DNA of 64,000 nt from NCBI GenBank assembly GCA_040437565.1, contig JBDOQK010000019.1:372001-436000 (forward strand). Reading direction: 5' to 3'. A model generated the notes under the pieces. The model had not been told where the DNA came from. It saw nothing but the letters and a program-made list of their open reading frames with translations, and made no database searches. Positions 22,466 to 33,270 of this stretch are shown one piece after another; position 1 is the first letter of the stretch, and every line of letters begins with the position of its first letter. The DNA is from Albugo candida. Taxonomy: Eukaryota; Oomycota; Peronosporomycetes; Albuginales. The position numbers and the translations under genes were made by a program.

Positions 22466-24629
22466 TTATGACTCCATCGTGCACCATGAAGACTGAAGAA
22501 ACGCATTCAAATCTCCATCGTTCTTGAACGCAGTTGTGATATCTTCCATCACTTGGATAAAATGCTGTTCCGAGATCACCTGCACGACATCTAAAGATAC
22601 CATCAACGATGAAAGACTTAAAAGGCTGTACCTTTGAAGGAGATACGCCCCAGAGATCAAGATAAGCTTTCACAGTGTCCGTTAAAGACGTCCCATTACT
22701 TTTCATGCAATGGTTCTCGTGATCGCTCAGCCACTTTGGAGTTAACGTTCCGCCTGCTGCGTCTGCCAATTGATTGAAAAGAATAGCAAATCGCGCGTAT
22801 CGGTTTGGATCACGTGGAAGACGAATTGATGCGAGCATCTTGTCGATTGGAATACGCTCGGCCGAACGCTACAGCAAAGAAAGAGACTGATGACGACACA
22901 CTCTACAAAGAATACAGAAGACGTACGCTAGCGATTGAATCGAGCCACAAGTCAAAATGCTCCATACGCAATGGCAAATGGTATTTCTGCACATGTGAAT
23001 GAAATTGCTTGCGATTGACAAAGCCTTCTTGTCGCGTATCGAGACCAACACATTGCACGATAAAGCTCCGAAACGCGTACACACTTTGCGACAAGCATTC
23101 ACGAAGCAAAAAGACGACCGAGTCGGGTGTAGCGACGAAGAATTGAAGAGGACGTTGTGGATGCTCACAATCGTCTAATACGAAACTCCAGCGATTCACT
23201 GCCAATTGAACGCGACCTTCGATATCGGGCGCATGCGTACCGACTTCTTCTTTCGACAAAAGATGATGTTTGCCGGCATTCTTAGCGTTCAGCCCACAGA
23301 CTTCAGTCTCAACGCCGAAATCAGTCGGTACCTTAGCACGTGATTGTCCATGCAACGCCGCGCCGGTCATTTTATGTCGGAGCGTCACACAATCGCCAAC
23401 ACGGATCTGTGACCCTTTTGCCAGCATCTTTGGAGCCCCTGCAAGATCCGCTGGTTCACAATGCCAAAGCGCGCTGGAATCCGCAGTCTGACTCATCCAA
23501 ACGCGCTGGTTGTACGTAATAGGACTCATGGATCGTTCTGTCTTGAGTCCGGATTTCAAGAAGAGCAATGGACGTAGAAAAGCGCTTTGATCGTCTTCAA
23601 GGAGAGTCTCACTGCATCCAAGATAGAATTCATCTCCGTATCCAAGTGTCGCTGACGCTTTTGTCTCGAGCACCACGGAATCGCGCTTTGTCGTATACTC
23701 TTTTGGCGATATGATGCGGAAGACTGCTCGTGCGGAAATCGCAAATGTCGGCAGTATTGTNNNNNNNNNNNNNNNNNNNNNNNNNNNNNNNNNNNNNNNN
23801 NNNNNNNNNNNNNNNNNNNNNNNNNNNNNNNNNNNNNNNNNNNNNNNNNNNNNNNNNNNNTCTCAACGCCGAAATCAGTCGGTACCTTAGCACGTGATTG
23901 TCCATGCAACGCCGCGCCGGTCATTTTATGTCGGAGCGTCACACAATCGCCAACACGGATCTGTGACCCTTTTGCCAGCATCTTTGGAGCCCCTGCAAGA
24001 TCCGCTGGTTCACAATGCCAAAGCGCGCTGGAATCCGCAGTCTGACTCATCCAAACGCGCTGGTTGTACGTAATAGGACTCATGGATCGTTCTGTCTTGA
24101 GTCCGGATTTCAAGAAGAGCAATGGACGTAGAAAAGCGCTTTGATCGTCTTCAAGGAGAGTCTCACTGCATCCAAGATAGAATTCATCTCCGTATCCAAG
24201 TGTCGCTGACGCTTTTGTCTCGAGCACCACGGAATCGCGCTTTGTCGTATACTCTTTTGGCGATATGATGCGGAAGACTGCTCGTGCGGAAATCGCAAAT
24301 GTCGGCAGTATTGTGACGAGGAATTCATTCGACCCGAATGAAGGCGTTTCTTGGAAAATATTACATGCTAAAGCTCCTTCCGATTCGATATGGCGAACAG
24401 CGACAATTTGATTGTACCGAATGCATCCATCGACGTCAAAGGAACAATGCGCTTCACGATGGAGTCTTTGCTGCTTTTGACGAAATACAGAAAGTAACGA
24501 TCCATTTTGTGATTGCTTATTGGCCTTCCGAGAAGCTTCTTCCTGCATGAGCTCTTCATTCCAATTCCCAATACGAGTGCATGGCTGATACCTCGCACCT
24601 CCGATCAATTGTTGTGGTGTGAATTGCAT
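22466..24629 (-). CDS. CFAP161: CFAP161 homologue with EF-hand-like C-terminal extension
   Basis: CFAP161 is a microtubule inner protein of cilia and flagella. The start at 24629 (MQFTPQQLIGGARYQPC) leads to the family hallmark RIGNWNEELMQEEA, then RYNQIVAVRH, YGDEFYLGC, GSQIRVGDCVTLRH, FGVETEV and NRWSFVLD. After collapsing the overlap around gap 23761-23860, the first exon (24629-22927) is exactly 383 codons. It continues as an EF-hand-like helical region: intron 22926 to about 22870 joins WLDSIAS to RSAERIPIDKM, then RFAILFNQLADAAGGTLTP, and another intron joins SPSK to VISEQHFIQVMED. The gene probably stops at 22466 (FLQSSWCTMES). The extension of roughly 200 residues goes beyond typical animal CFAP161 of about 300 residues. 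Calcium-binding loops are not canonical. Confidence 0.75.
23307..24314 (-). repeat. Contig-end overlap around N gap 23761-23860
   Basis: Bases 23307-23760 (454 bp) recur at 23861-24314 after 100 N with no visible change. Removing one copy plus the gap restores a single open CFAP161 frame, so this is an unmerged contig overlap. Confidence 0.92.
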
Positions 24630-24734
24630 TCGTATTCGGCTTTGGAAGCAACACGTTCAATGGAGAGTCAGGTGTTTATTTTTAAAGGTCTCATGCAAAA
24701 AGTTCTAATGGAAGATCGAAGACGCTCACGCTTT

Positions 24735-26927
24735 TCAATGGGCTTTCTTGTACTTTATGAAGCGCTTGAGATTCAAAAGCGACTCTTTCACGTGTGCGAT
24801 GACATCCCGATCCATTTTCAAGTGCTCTGCTGTCACTTTATTTCGACACATTGCCAAAGTCGTTTCCAACGCCGACAACGCATTCATACTTTTAAAGATT
24901 GTGTCAAATGATTCATCGGCATAGATATCGAAGATCGCATTCAATGCTGCAACAACCACTTCGAGATTTGTATCATTCAGTCGGGAAAAAAGTCTCTCTC
25001 CGATCAAAGCGTTCTCATTCCTATCCCGTGAACGTGTACCAATACAACTCAGGGTCCCAATCAAATTCATTGTCGCTTCGGAATCATTTGTTGCGTGGAC
25101 TCTCTTCAGCAAATATTCAAAGTGCTGAGGCTCAAGACGGATGCTGTCATATCGCCGAAGGATTGATTGCATCGCCGATGTACTACAAGCCGAGTCAGAA
25201 GAGTAAATGGCGATACGATGACGTACATCGCTATCTCTAGGTCCACGCTATCGGCAGCTTTCATCTGTGGAAGCGATATCGTCGAAGAATGTTTGTAAAT
25301 GGTACAGAGATTGTGGAAAATCGCAAAAGCTTCCGATGAAACTATCGACAGCCTTTGAGATCAATTGCGAGACGTCCACCATCGATCGACGTACCTTCAC
25401 ATTGTGGAATTTGAATCAGATTGTTGAGAGCATTACAAACGCGTATTCGCATCGTCACAAAGTCGCCAGCTGCATAGAAAGTGTCACTACGAGGAAGCAA
25501 GGAGCGAGGAAACATACCGATCACATTGTTAAAGTCTGGAACACTCACGAGCCCTTGAAGGATCTGCCGACAGAGATGAAACACACGACTTTGATTGATT
25601 GCGATATGCGCGCGTGTGAGTTTATTGGATCCATCGCTATCGGTGTTCATTTGACTCGAAGCGTATTGCTCCATGATCTCTTCCTCGTCACTTCCCCACT
25701 CTTCCTCATCGATCGCTATCACACAATACGCAACAAAGCGCGACTTTCAACACCGCTTATGGAGAGATGAGAAGTCACTCACCGTCTTCATCGAAGACTG
25801 CAAGTTCCGCCACAAGTTCCATTGCCAACACTATTGTCTGCACATTCTCGCGCCATGAACGACAAATTGCTTGAGCATTTTTAATCGCTTCCCTCTCATT
25901 GGAACTCAACTCTCCATCTTCAATCAAACACTCTTCTTCCAAAAGTGTCTTCTGAGCGATTTCCCATACTTGACGCACGTGTTGTGCTTGTTGGATGACA
26001 TTGGATGCATTGAATTCCAATGCTTTTTCGAGATGCGGAATGCATTTTTGGATTTGGTTTTCTGCTTGTTTCATCGAAGGAATATTGACAATGATCGCAA
26101 TTACAAGCAATTTACGATATAGAGACACATTCATATCCAAAACCTCATTCAATGTCAGTGAAAACATCGCATTGGACGCAAACATCGCATTCAAAATGGG
26201 ATTATGATCCGTGAGCAGCATCATGCAACGCAATGTTTCCGTGTGAACTTGAGGTTCCTGGGCTCCCAACCGGATGATCTGCATGATTGGATGTATCAGA
26301 TTCCCTTGAAGTGTCTCGTGTATGGCATGTGGACTACTCTCGCAAAGATTTGTCAAAAGCGCGATTGCTTGTTCCAGCATTTGTAATGCTTCCGCATGCA
26401 TTTTCGTCGAATTGAATGTGTCGGCGACGCCATTGGAAGTGAGTACTTTAATGAGAGGTGTGATCACATTCGAGCGGATGAGAGTCTCACAGAAAGAAAC
26501 ACCACCAGCGACACTGAGGTTTCTATGGAGATGACGTGAGATGAGATGAGACGGAGGAAGAGCAAGTACCGACCGCAAGGCTCCGAGCGCGTGGAGACGA
26601 ACCATTTTCAATGGATCGACTATTCTCGGAATGAGCTTTTCACAGAGACCTCCACGTACCATACGATCAAACTGCTTTTGGACATTGAGGTCGGATGGAT
26701 CCAATGCGTCTCCAAACATATTAGCGATCACGACACATGTCGTCTCGCGTACGGATCCATGCAAATCGACAAGCTGCAGGAACACATGAGCTTCCGTTAT
26801 GATTGTGTCATTTTCAACGTACGCCCTGAAGCAATGGATCATCTTCGGATGTGATAGTATTTTTCGAAGACGAAGTGACACGTTGTGGTTTCTTGATCCG
26901 AGTTGTACGTTTTGTCGCCTTCCCCAT
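24735..26927 (-). CDS. HEATR3: HEATR3/Syo1-like ribosomal protein import chaperone
   Basis: Syo1/HEATR3 is an ARM/HEAT symportin that carries RPL5 and RPL11 into the nucleus for 5S RNP assembly. The start at 26927 (MGKATKRTTRIKKPQR) gives the basic N terminus typical of the family. Intron 26822-26774 joins LLQG to LVDLHGSVRETTC. A second intron, 26573-26523, uses the donor GTCGGT and yields LGALRNLSVAGGVSFCETLI, close to the family core. Later parts include LLTNLCESSP, an acidic loop (AIDEEEWGSDEEE) and the diagnostic C-terminal motif ALNAIFDIYADESFD. Further introns lie between 25775 and 25172 and were not all fixed. The gene is divergent from the disulfide isomerase gene, with 182 bp between starts. 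Confidence 0.85.
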
Positions 26928-27109
26928 GACAGCGCGAAGATAAGAGCGGCAATGGAGCGAGAATTCTTCGTCACCAATTGATTGAGATGCTTATAGTTAT
27001 ATTATACATTATACTATAGTTTATAAATACCGGTAAATAGACCTCGTCGGCCACGTGGAAGTGTATTTTGCTATCATCCGTTTACAGACTCATTGAAACA
27101 CTCGACACG
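26928..27109. promoter_or_regulatory. Short divergent promoter between HEATR3 and PDI
   Basis: These 182 bp hold the 5' regions of both divergent genes. The centre (about 26990-27030) is extremely AT-rich, with TTATATTATACATTATACT-like sequence. A shared promoter is inferred from spacing alone. Confidence 0.45.
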
Positions 27110-28574
27110 ATGCTGTCACGACACGCACATCGAGTTGGAACTCTACTCACTTGTTTTATCCTTTTTTCAAATGTTTGCGGATTGTTCTCGCCAAAGGATC
27201 CGATTAAACATTTGGACAAGAAATCGTTTCGAAATCTTCTGGTAGACTGACTCATTTCTCACGCAATCTCTCATCTATTCTCCCATGTGGCTATATAGAA
27301 AAGTAAGGGCTTATGGATTGTCAAATTCTATGCTCCGTGGTGCGGTCATTGCAAACAACTCGCGCCGGAATGGGTCAAAGCCGCTAAAGCGCTAGATGGA
27401 GTCGTCAACGTCGCTGCAGGTACCGTGTGTTGCATATTACAACGCTATTATCTTTATGCAAAGGATCAATGTAGTCGACTGTGATCAACATAAAGACTTG
27501 GCGGCTCAATATGGCGTCCAAGGCTTTCCAACCATCAAGATCTTTGGTCAAGACAAGACCAAGCCAAAAGATTACCAGGGAGCCCGTGATAGCGCTGGAA
27601 TCGTACAGACTTGCCTACAGGAAGCATCATCGATGGTACGACAACGCGCGTCCGGGAAGAAGAAACAAACCAAAACTAAAAAGAAAGAGACGGTCAAGAA
27701 AAGTGCTTCCTCATCCAAACAGAAAAAAAGAAAAAGCGATGTGATCACTTTGACTGATAAGAATTTCGACTCTTTGGTTCTGCAAAGCGGTGAGGTCTGG
27801 ATGGTGGAATTTTACGCTCCGTGGTGCGGACACTGTAAGAAACTGGCTCCAGAGTGGGAAAAAGCTGCGACCGATTTGAAAGGATCTGTTATGGTGGGAG
27901 CGATTGACGCGACTGCATATGAAAAAAAAGCCGCTGAATATGGAGTGAAAGGATTCCCCACACTCAAGGTTTTTGGACCAAATGCTGCTTCCGCGAAGGA
28001 TGCTATCGATTATCCTGGAGAACGAAACGCGGATGCTATCACCAATTTTGCACTCGCAAAAGTAGAAGCTGATGGTGGTGGACTCAAAATCAAGGAATAC
28101 TATTCAAAAGATGTGCTTACCTCCACTTGCGTCGGAAAATCCAGTTGTGTGATCGCTTTTTTGCCACATATTACGGAAGGCGGGAAAGCTGTACGTGAAA
28201 GTTACATAAATGTCCTGCAGGAGGCGTCGAAGCTTGTGCGTGGTAAACCCTTTCGATTCGGTTGGATTCAGGGTGGAGATCAACCAGAAATTGAACGTGC
28301 ATTCGAACTATCGTTTGGATTTCCTTCTCTTGTCGCCGTGAGCTTTGACCGCAAACGATACGTTGTGCAGCGTGGTGCTTTTTCAGCTCCCGATATCGCC
28401 GACTTTTTGCATGGCTTACTGCATGGCCGGGAGAGTACCACAGCTTTTGAAGAGTTTCCTCACATGAACAAGATGAAGCCGTGGGACGGTAAAGACGTCA
28501 AATTGGATCTTGTCGAGGATGAAAGCGTGGACGAAGATATTCTAAGCGAAATCATCAATAAGGACGAATTGTAG
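27110..28574 (+). CDS. PDIA6: Protein disulfide isomerase, PDIA6/P5 type, with KDEL signal
   Basis: An ER oxidoreductase that forms and reshuffles disulfides in secretory proteins. Exons: 27110-27241, 27299-27419 and 27475-28574. The N terminus ([15 protein letters not shown]) is a signal peptide. Thioredoxin domain 1 carries [16 protein letters not shown] and [11 protein letters not shown] with its cis-proline. A Lys-rich linker follows (about 27650-27740), then thioredoxin domain 2 with [16 protein letters not shown] and [10 protein letters not shown], and a redox-inactive b-like domain. The end is EIINKDEL, the ER retrieval signal. Domain order a-a'-b matches P5/PDIA6. The long basic linker between the catalytic domains is unusual for the family. 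Confidence 0.93.
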
Positions 28575-28706
28575 GCGAGTTTTGTAGTTTCCTAAAAATG
28601 CAAGACCTTTCTCGAAAACTTGCGTATAAGTGATACTGAGTAGACCACGCTATTTCCGACATATGTCAGTTCGATTATTTGAGATTCGAAAAAATAAACG
28701 ATTTTG

Positions 28707-30050
28707 ATGCCGATCCGATCCATTAAAGCCCGTCAAATCTTTGACTCCCGTGGAAACCCAACGGTTGAGGTGGATCTACACACGGAGAAAGGCTCCTTCC
28801 GCGCATCTGTACCGAGTGGAGCTTCCACAGGAGACTTTGAAGCACGCGAATTGCGTGATGGAGGGAAGGATTACATGGGCAAAGGTGTGCTACAAGCAAT
28901 TGCAAATGTGAATGACATCATCGCACCTGCTTTGATCAGCAAGAATGAAGTCGATCAATCGGTATTGGACAAATTGATGGTTGAATCCTTAGACGGAACT
29001 AAAAATGAGTGGGGATGGTGCAAGGAAAAGCTCGGGGCGAATGCAATTCTGGCAGTCTCCTTGGCAATTTGTAAAGCTGGTGCTGCAGCTAAAGAGGTTC
29101 CTTTATGGAGACACATTGCTAATCTAGCGGGGAACCCATCGCCTTGTATGCCAGTTCCTTCCTTTAATATTATCAATGGTGGCTCCCATGCGGGTAATAA
29201 ACTGGCGATGCAAGAGTTTATGATTCTTCCAATTGGCGCTGCGACGTTCAAAGAAGCCATGAAGATCGGATGCGAGGTGTATCACACATTAAAAAAGGTA
29301 ATCAAGGATCGATATGGACTCGATGCGACCGCAGTGGGCGATGAAGGCGGCTTTGCGCCCAATATCCAAGAGAATAAAGAAGCTTTGGATCTGATCGAGG
29401 AAGCTGTGAGAATTTCCGGGTACACCGACAAAGTGAGAATCGGAATGGATGTCGCTGCGTCCGAATTTTACGAAAAAGAGTCCAATTGTTACATTTTGGA
29501 CTTTAAGAATGCTCAACGCGCCAATTCGGAACGATTCTCACCGGATAAACTCATCCAACTATACGAGAGCTTTATCGACAAATGCAAGGACACGAGTCCT
29601 ATTGTTTCAATTGAAGATCCCTTCGATCAGGAAGATTGGGATTCCTGGATCAAAATGACGAAAAAAGTTGGAGAACAAGTCCAAATTGTTGGCGATGATC
29701 TTACAGTCTCCAATCCGACTCGAGTACAACGAGCCATTGAAATGAAAGCTTGTAACGCATTGCTGCTCAAGGTGAATCAGATTGGAAGCGTGACTGAAAG
29801 TATTGAAGCTGCGATGATGGCCAAAAAAGCCGGCTGGGCCGTTATGGTGAGCCATCGAAGTGGTGAAACAGAGGACACTTTCATTGCTGATCTGGCAGTC
29901 GGATTGAGCACAGGACAAATCAAAACCGGGGCCCCATGTCGTTCGGAACGTCTGGCCAAATACAATCAGCTTTTACGCATTGAGGAAGAGCTCGGTGATG
30001 CTGCTTGTTACGCGGGTCAAAATTTCCGCAACCCAAAGAGATTGAGTTAG
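28707..30050 (+). CDS. ENO: Enolase (2-phospho-D-glycerate hydro-lyase)
   Basis: The glycolytic enzyme converting 2-phosphoglycerate to phosphoenolpyruvate. Intronless, 447 residues, close to the usual eukaryotic length, starting [20 protein letters not shown]. Active-site elements are all present: [27 protein letters not shown], magnesium ligands in [24 protein letters not shown] and IVGDDLTV, the catalytic lysine in [14 protein letters not shown], and [17 protein letters not shown]. It starts 132 bp after the PDI stop and ends 25 bp from the convergent minus-strand gene. A second, partial copy downstream is an assembly duplicate. Confidence 0.97.
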   Translation: MPIRSIKARQIFDSRGNPTVEVDLHTEKGSFRASVPSGASTGDFEARELRDGGKDYMGKGVLQAIANVNDIIAPALISKNEVDQSVLDKLMVESLDGTKNEWGWCKEKLGANAILAVSLAICKAGAAAKEVPLWRHIANLAGNPSPCMPVPSFNIINGGSHAGNKLAMQEFMILPIGAATFKEAMKIGCEVYHTLKKVIKDRYGLDATAVGDEGGFAPNIQENKEALDLIEEAVRISGYTDKVRIGMDVAASEFYEKESNCYILDFKNAQRANSERFSPDKLIQLYESFIDKCKDTSPIVSIEDPFDQEDWDSWIKMTKKVGEQVQIVGDDLTVSNPTRVQRAIEMKACNALLLKVNQIGSVTESIEAAMMAKKAGWAVMVSHRSGETEDTFIADLAVGLSTGQIKTGAPCRSERLAKYNQLLRIEEELGDAACYAGQNFRNPKRLS

Positions 30051-32044
30051 CACTGATTGGTTCAAATGAAAAGTGCTAATTGATCGTTTGCATTATCGCC
30101 CACTCATATGCTTTTTCTACGCTTTTCAGCCTGTTAAAAATTGACTGCGTTTGTTGTATACTTTCTTGAAGCTTTTCGATCAAAGGCGGATACTGCGTCA
30201 TTGCCGCATGCATTCCGTCCGAAATGTCCAAATTCTGTAGCTTTGAATATTTACTGAATTGCGTCATGTTTGTGAAAAGTTCCACAAGCTTTCTATAAGC
30301 GGTTCAGAATCATTCATACTGATAGTTTCGTTTCTAATTTCTTACTCTTGATACTCCAATTCGATTGGGATGGCGTCCTCAATCGAAGCCGCACGTAATA
30401 TTTGGAGAATTGACTCTGCTGCGCGAATAAATTGCTCCATTTGCATGCGACACGACCGAATTTCATTTATTCGATAATCTATTTGATGTTGTGAGAACGA
30501 GAAAACTACAAATGTCTAGCGANNNNNNNNNNNNNNNNNNNNNNNNNNNNNNNNNNNNNNNNNNNNNNNNNNNNNNNNNNNNNNNNNNNNNNNNNNNNNN
30601 NNNNNNNNNNNNNNNNNNNNNNCTTTATGGAGACACATTGCTAATCTAGCGGGGAACCCATCGCCTTGTATGCCAGTTCCTTCCTTTAATATTATCAATG
30701 GTGGCTCCCATGCGGGTAATAAACTGGCGATGCAAGAGTTTATGATTCTTCCAATTGGCGCTGCGACGTTCAAAGAAGCCATGAAGATCGGATGCGAGGT
30801 GTATCACACATTAAAAAAGGTAATCAAGGATCGATATGGACTCGATGCGACCGCAGTGGGCGATGAAGGCGGCTTTGCGCCCAATATCCAAGAGAATAAA
30901 GAAGCTTTGGATCTGATCGAGGAAGCTGTGAGAATTTCCGGGTACACCGACAAAGTGAGAATCGGAATGGATGTCGCTGCGTCCGAATTTTACGAAAAAG
31001 AGTCCAATTGTTACATTTTGGACTTTAAGAATGCTCAACGCGCCAATTCGGAACGATTCTCACCGGATAAACTCATCCAACTATACGAGAGCTTTATCGA
31101 CAAATGCAAGGACACGAGTCCTATTGTTTCAATTGAAGATCCCTTCGATCAGGAAGATTGGGATTCCTGGATCAAAATGACGAAAAAAGTTGGAGAACAA
31201 GTCCAAATTGTTGGCGATGATCTTACAGTCTCCAATCCGACTCGAGTACAACGAGCCATTGAAATGAAAGCTTGTAACGCATTGCTGCTCAAGGTGAATC
31301 AGATTGGAAGCGTGACTGAAAGTATTGAAGCTGCGATGATGGCCAAAAAAGCCGGCTGGGCCGTTATGGTGAGCCATCGAAGTGGTGAAACAGAGGACAC
31401 TTTCATTGCTGATCTGGCAGTCGGATTGAGCACAGGACAAATCAAAACCGGGGCCCCATGTCGTTCGGAACGTCTGGCCAAATACAATCAGCTTTTACGC
31501 ATTGAGGAAGAGCTCGGTGATGCTGCTTGTTACGCGGGTCAAAATTTCCGCAACCCAAAGAGATTGAGTTAGCACTGATTGGTTCAAATGAAAAGTGCTA
31601 ATTGATCGTTTGCATTATCGCCCACTCATATGCTTTTTCTACGCTTTTCAGCCTGTTAAAAATTGACTGCGTTTGTTGTATACTTTCTTGAAGCTTTTCG
31701 ATCAAAGGCGGATACTGCGTCATTGCCGCATGCATTCCGTCCGAAATGTCCAAATTCTGTAGCTTTGAATATTTACTGAATTGCGTCATGTTTGTGAAAA
31801 GTTCCACAAGCTTTCTATAAGCGGTTCAGAATCATTCATACTGATAGTTTCGTTTCTAATTTCTTACTCTTGATACTCCAATTCGATTGGGATGGCGTCC
31901 TCAATCGAAGCCGCACGTAATATTTGGAGAATTGACTCTGCTGCGCGAATAAATTGCTCCATTTGCATGCGACACGACCGAATTTCATTTATTCGATAAT
32001 CTATTTGATGTTGTGAGAACGAGAAAACTACAAATGTCTAGCGA
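29101..32044 (+). repeat. Contig-end overlap around N gap 30523-30622
   Basis: Bases 29101-30522 (1422 bp) recur at 30623-32044 directly after 100 N, covering two thirds of enolase and the tail of the next gene, including non-coding sequence. No difference was seen on reading. It is best explained as one locus assembled into two overlapping contigs. Confidence 0.92.
30623..31572 (+). pseudogene. Second, partial enolase copy (probable assembly duplicate)
   Basis: This stretch encodes the C-terminal 316 residues of enolase, from WRHIANLAG to the stop, identical to 29101-30050. It has no 5' part because the copy begins at the gap. Identity extends into the 3' flank, so it should not be counted as a second gene. 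Confidence 0.88.
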
Positions 32045-33200
32045 CCGATTCGCTGAGGTGTTAATATTTCGTCGGCGTTGTGTGTGGCCTCCAATCTCTC
32101 AATTTGTTTTGTGCGCTATTAACGCAAAGTGAGATTGAATGGTTATTCTTTTTGTGACGAATACCTCGAGAACTGTCTGGTGAAGGTCAGAGAGCTGTCG
32201 TAATTGGGTTAGAGTCTCGAGAGAAGAATTCTTTTCGGGTATTTCTGGTTTCTAAGTCATTTATGAGTTCGAATCGATCGAGAATATCAGCATTACCAAT
32301 CCTTGTCTCGCGGCAAATTGCTGCAATCCTCCTAAGGCGAATTCCTCGCGACCGTTTGTGGAATGAAGCCAGGGATTCGCCATCAATATCGACCACAACA
32401 GCAACGTGAGAGAATTTTGTATTATTTAAGGGGAATTTCCTATATTGACTCGCTTCTTTTAGTGGACTCTTATTATAGATGACAGCATGTTCCGTTATCG
32501 AACCTTGCACATTCTGATACCGTGTGATATGCGTGCTCGTCGCTTGCTGTAAACGAGTGAGAGTCCTTTGCAAGAAGCCCGTTGTGAAAGAATCATTGAC
32601 AACTAGATCATTCATGGACCTTAGCGATGTATGGTTGTGTCATGACATTACCTCTGTCGTATTCCTATAGCGATCTGATTTAGCCACAAGGGCATCATCT
32701 GAACTTGAAGATGAGTTTCCGTAGAGCAAGGATGAGTTTGTCTATTTTGAAGGAGTTCTTGCGAGGCGAAAAATATGCGTTGTGGAGAAAGGCAGTAGCG
32801 GTACGATCTGCCTTAATGTTTCACTTCATTTGCATAAATTGGATAATAAGAATTTAGGAGGCGCTTTCAAAAGCACTGACTAAGTTCACNNNNNNNNNNN
32901 NNNNNNNNNNNNNNNNNNNNNNNNNNNNNNNNNNNNNNNNNNNNNNNNNNNNNNNNNNNNNNNNNNNNNNNNNNNNNNNNNNNNNNNNNGGCGGAGGTAA
33001 GGATAACTCTGGAGATTGCGCACGGATACGTATGGTACATTGTAATTATGCAGTTTGAGCGTGTTTTTATGGAATGGATCATTCAGCACGGTCCCACGAG
33101 ACGGAATTGTGTCGGGATCAGACAGAAGAAATGATTGACCGAGACCATAATCGATTAATTGCGGCGGATCGATTGGGTACCAGGAAGTTGCCTCCATCAT
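31598..33200 (-). CDS. Unidentified multi-exon helical protein (partly duplicated by assembly)
   Basis: A minus-strand gene downstream of the PH-domain gene. A first exon may start at 33200 (MMEATSWYPIDPPQLIDYG) and runs into gap 32890-32989. Other protein-like exons are about 32730-32650 (LLYGNSSSSSDDALVAKSDR), 32615-32187 (FLQRTLTRLQQATSTHITRY; LDRFELINDLETR), about 32120-32050 (KQIERLEATHNADEILT), near 31990-31870 (RMQMEQFIRAAESILQILRA) and the last exon to 31598 (EKLQESIQQTQSIFNRLKS). The C-terminal part is a coiled coil and is also present at 30076-30522. I considered dynactin p22, Sec20-like and Golgi SNARE families, but no motif was decisive. Junctions are not fixed. Confidence 0.45.
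32890..32989. other. Assembly gap of 100 N without flanking repeat
   Basis: Exactly 100 N inside or between exons of the unidentified minus-strand gene. The flanks share no sequence, so real sequence of unknown length is missing. Confidence 0.95.
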
Positions 33201-33270
33201 TTGATTCCTTGTTAGCCTTTATAGTGTGCACAACCGTATATTTTACACTTGCGGGTGTCATGGAAGAATG

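Noticed and set aside
30076-30285. A small stand-alone gene after enolase
   Set aside because: It is the last exon of the larger minus-strand gene, present twice because of the assembly overlap.
30623-31572. A second enolase gene in tandem
   Set aside because: It lacks the 5' third, begins exactly at an N gap and is identical to the first copy even outside the coding region, so it is an assembly overlap.
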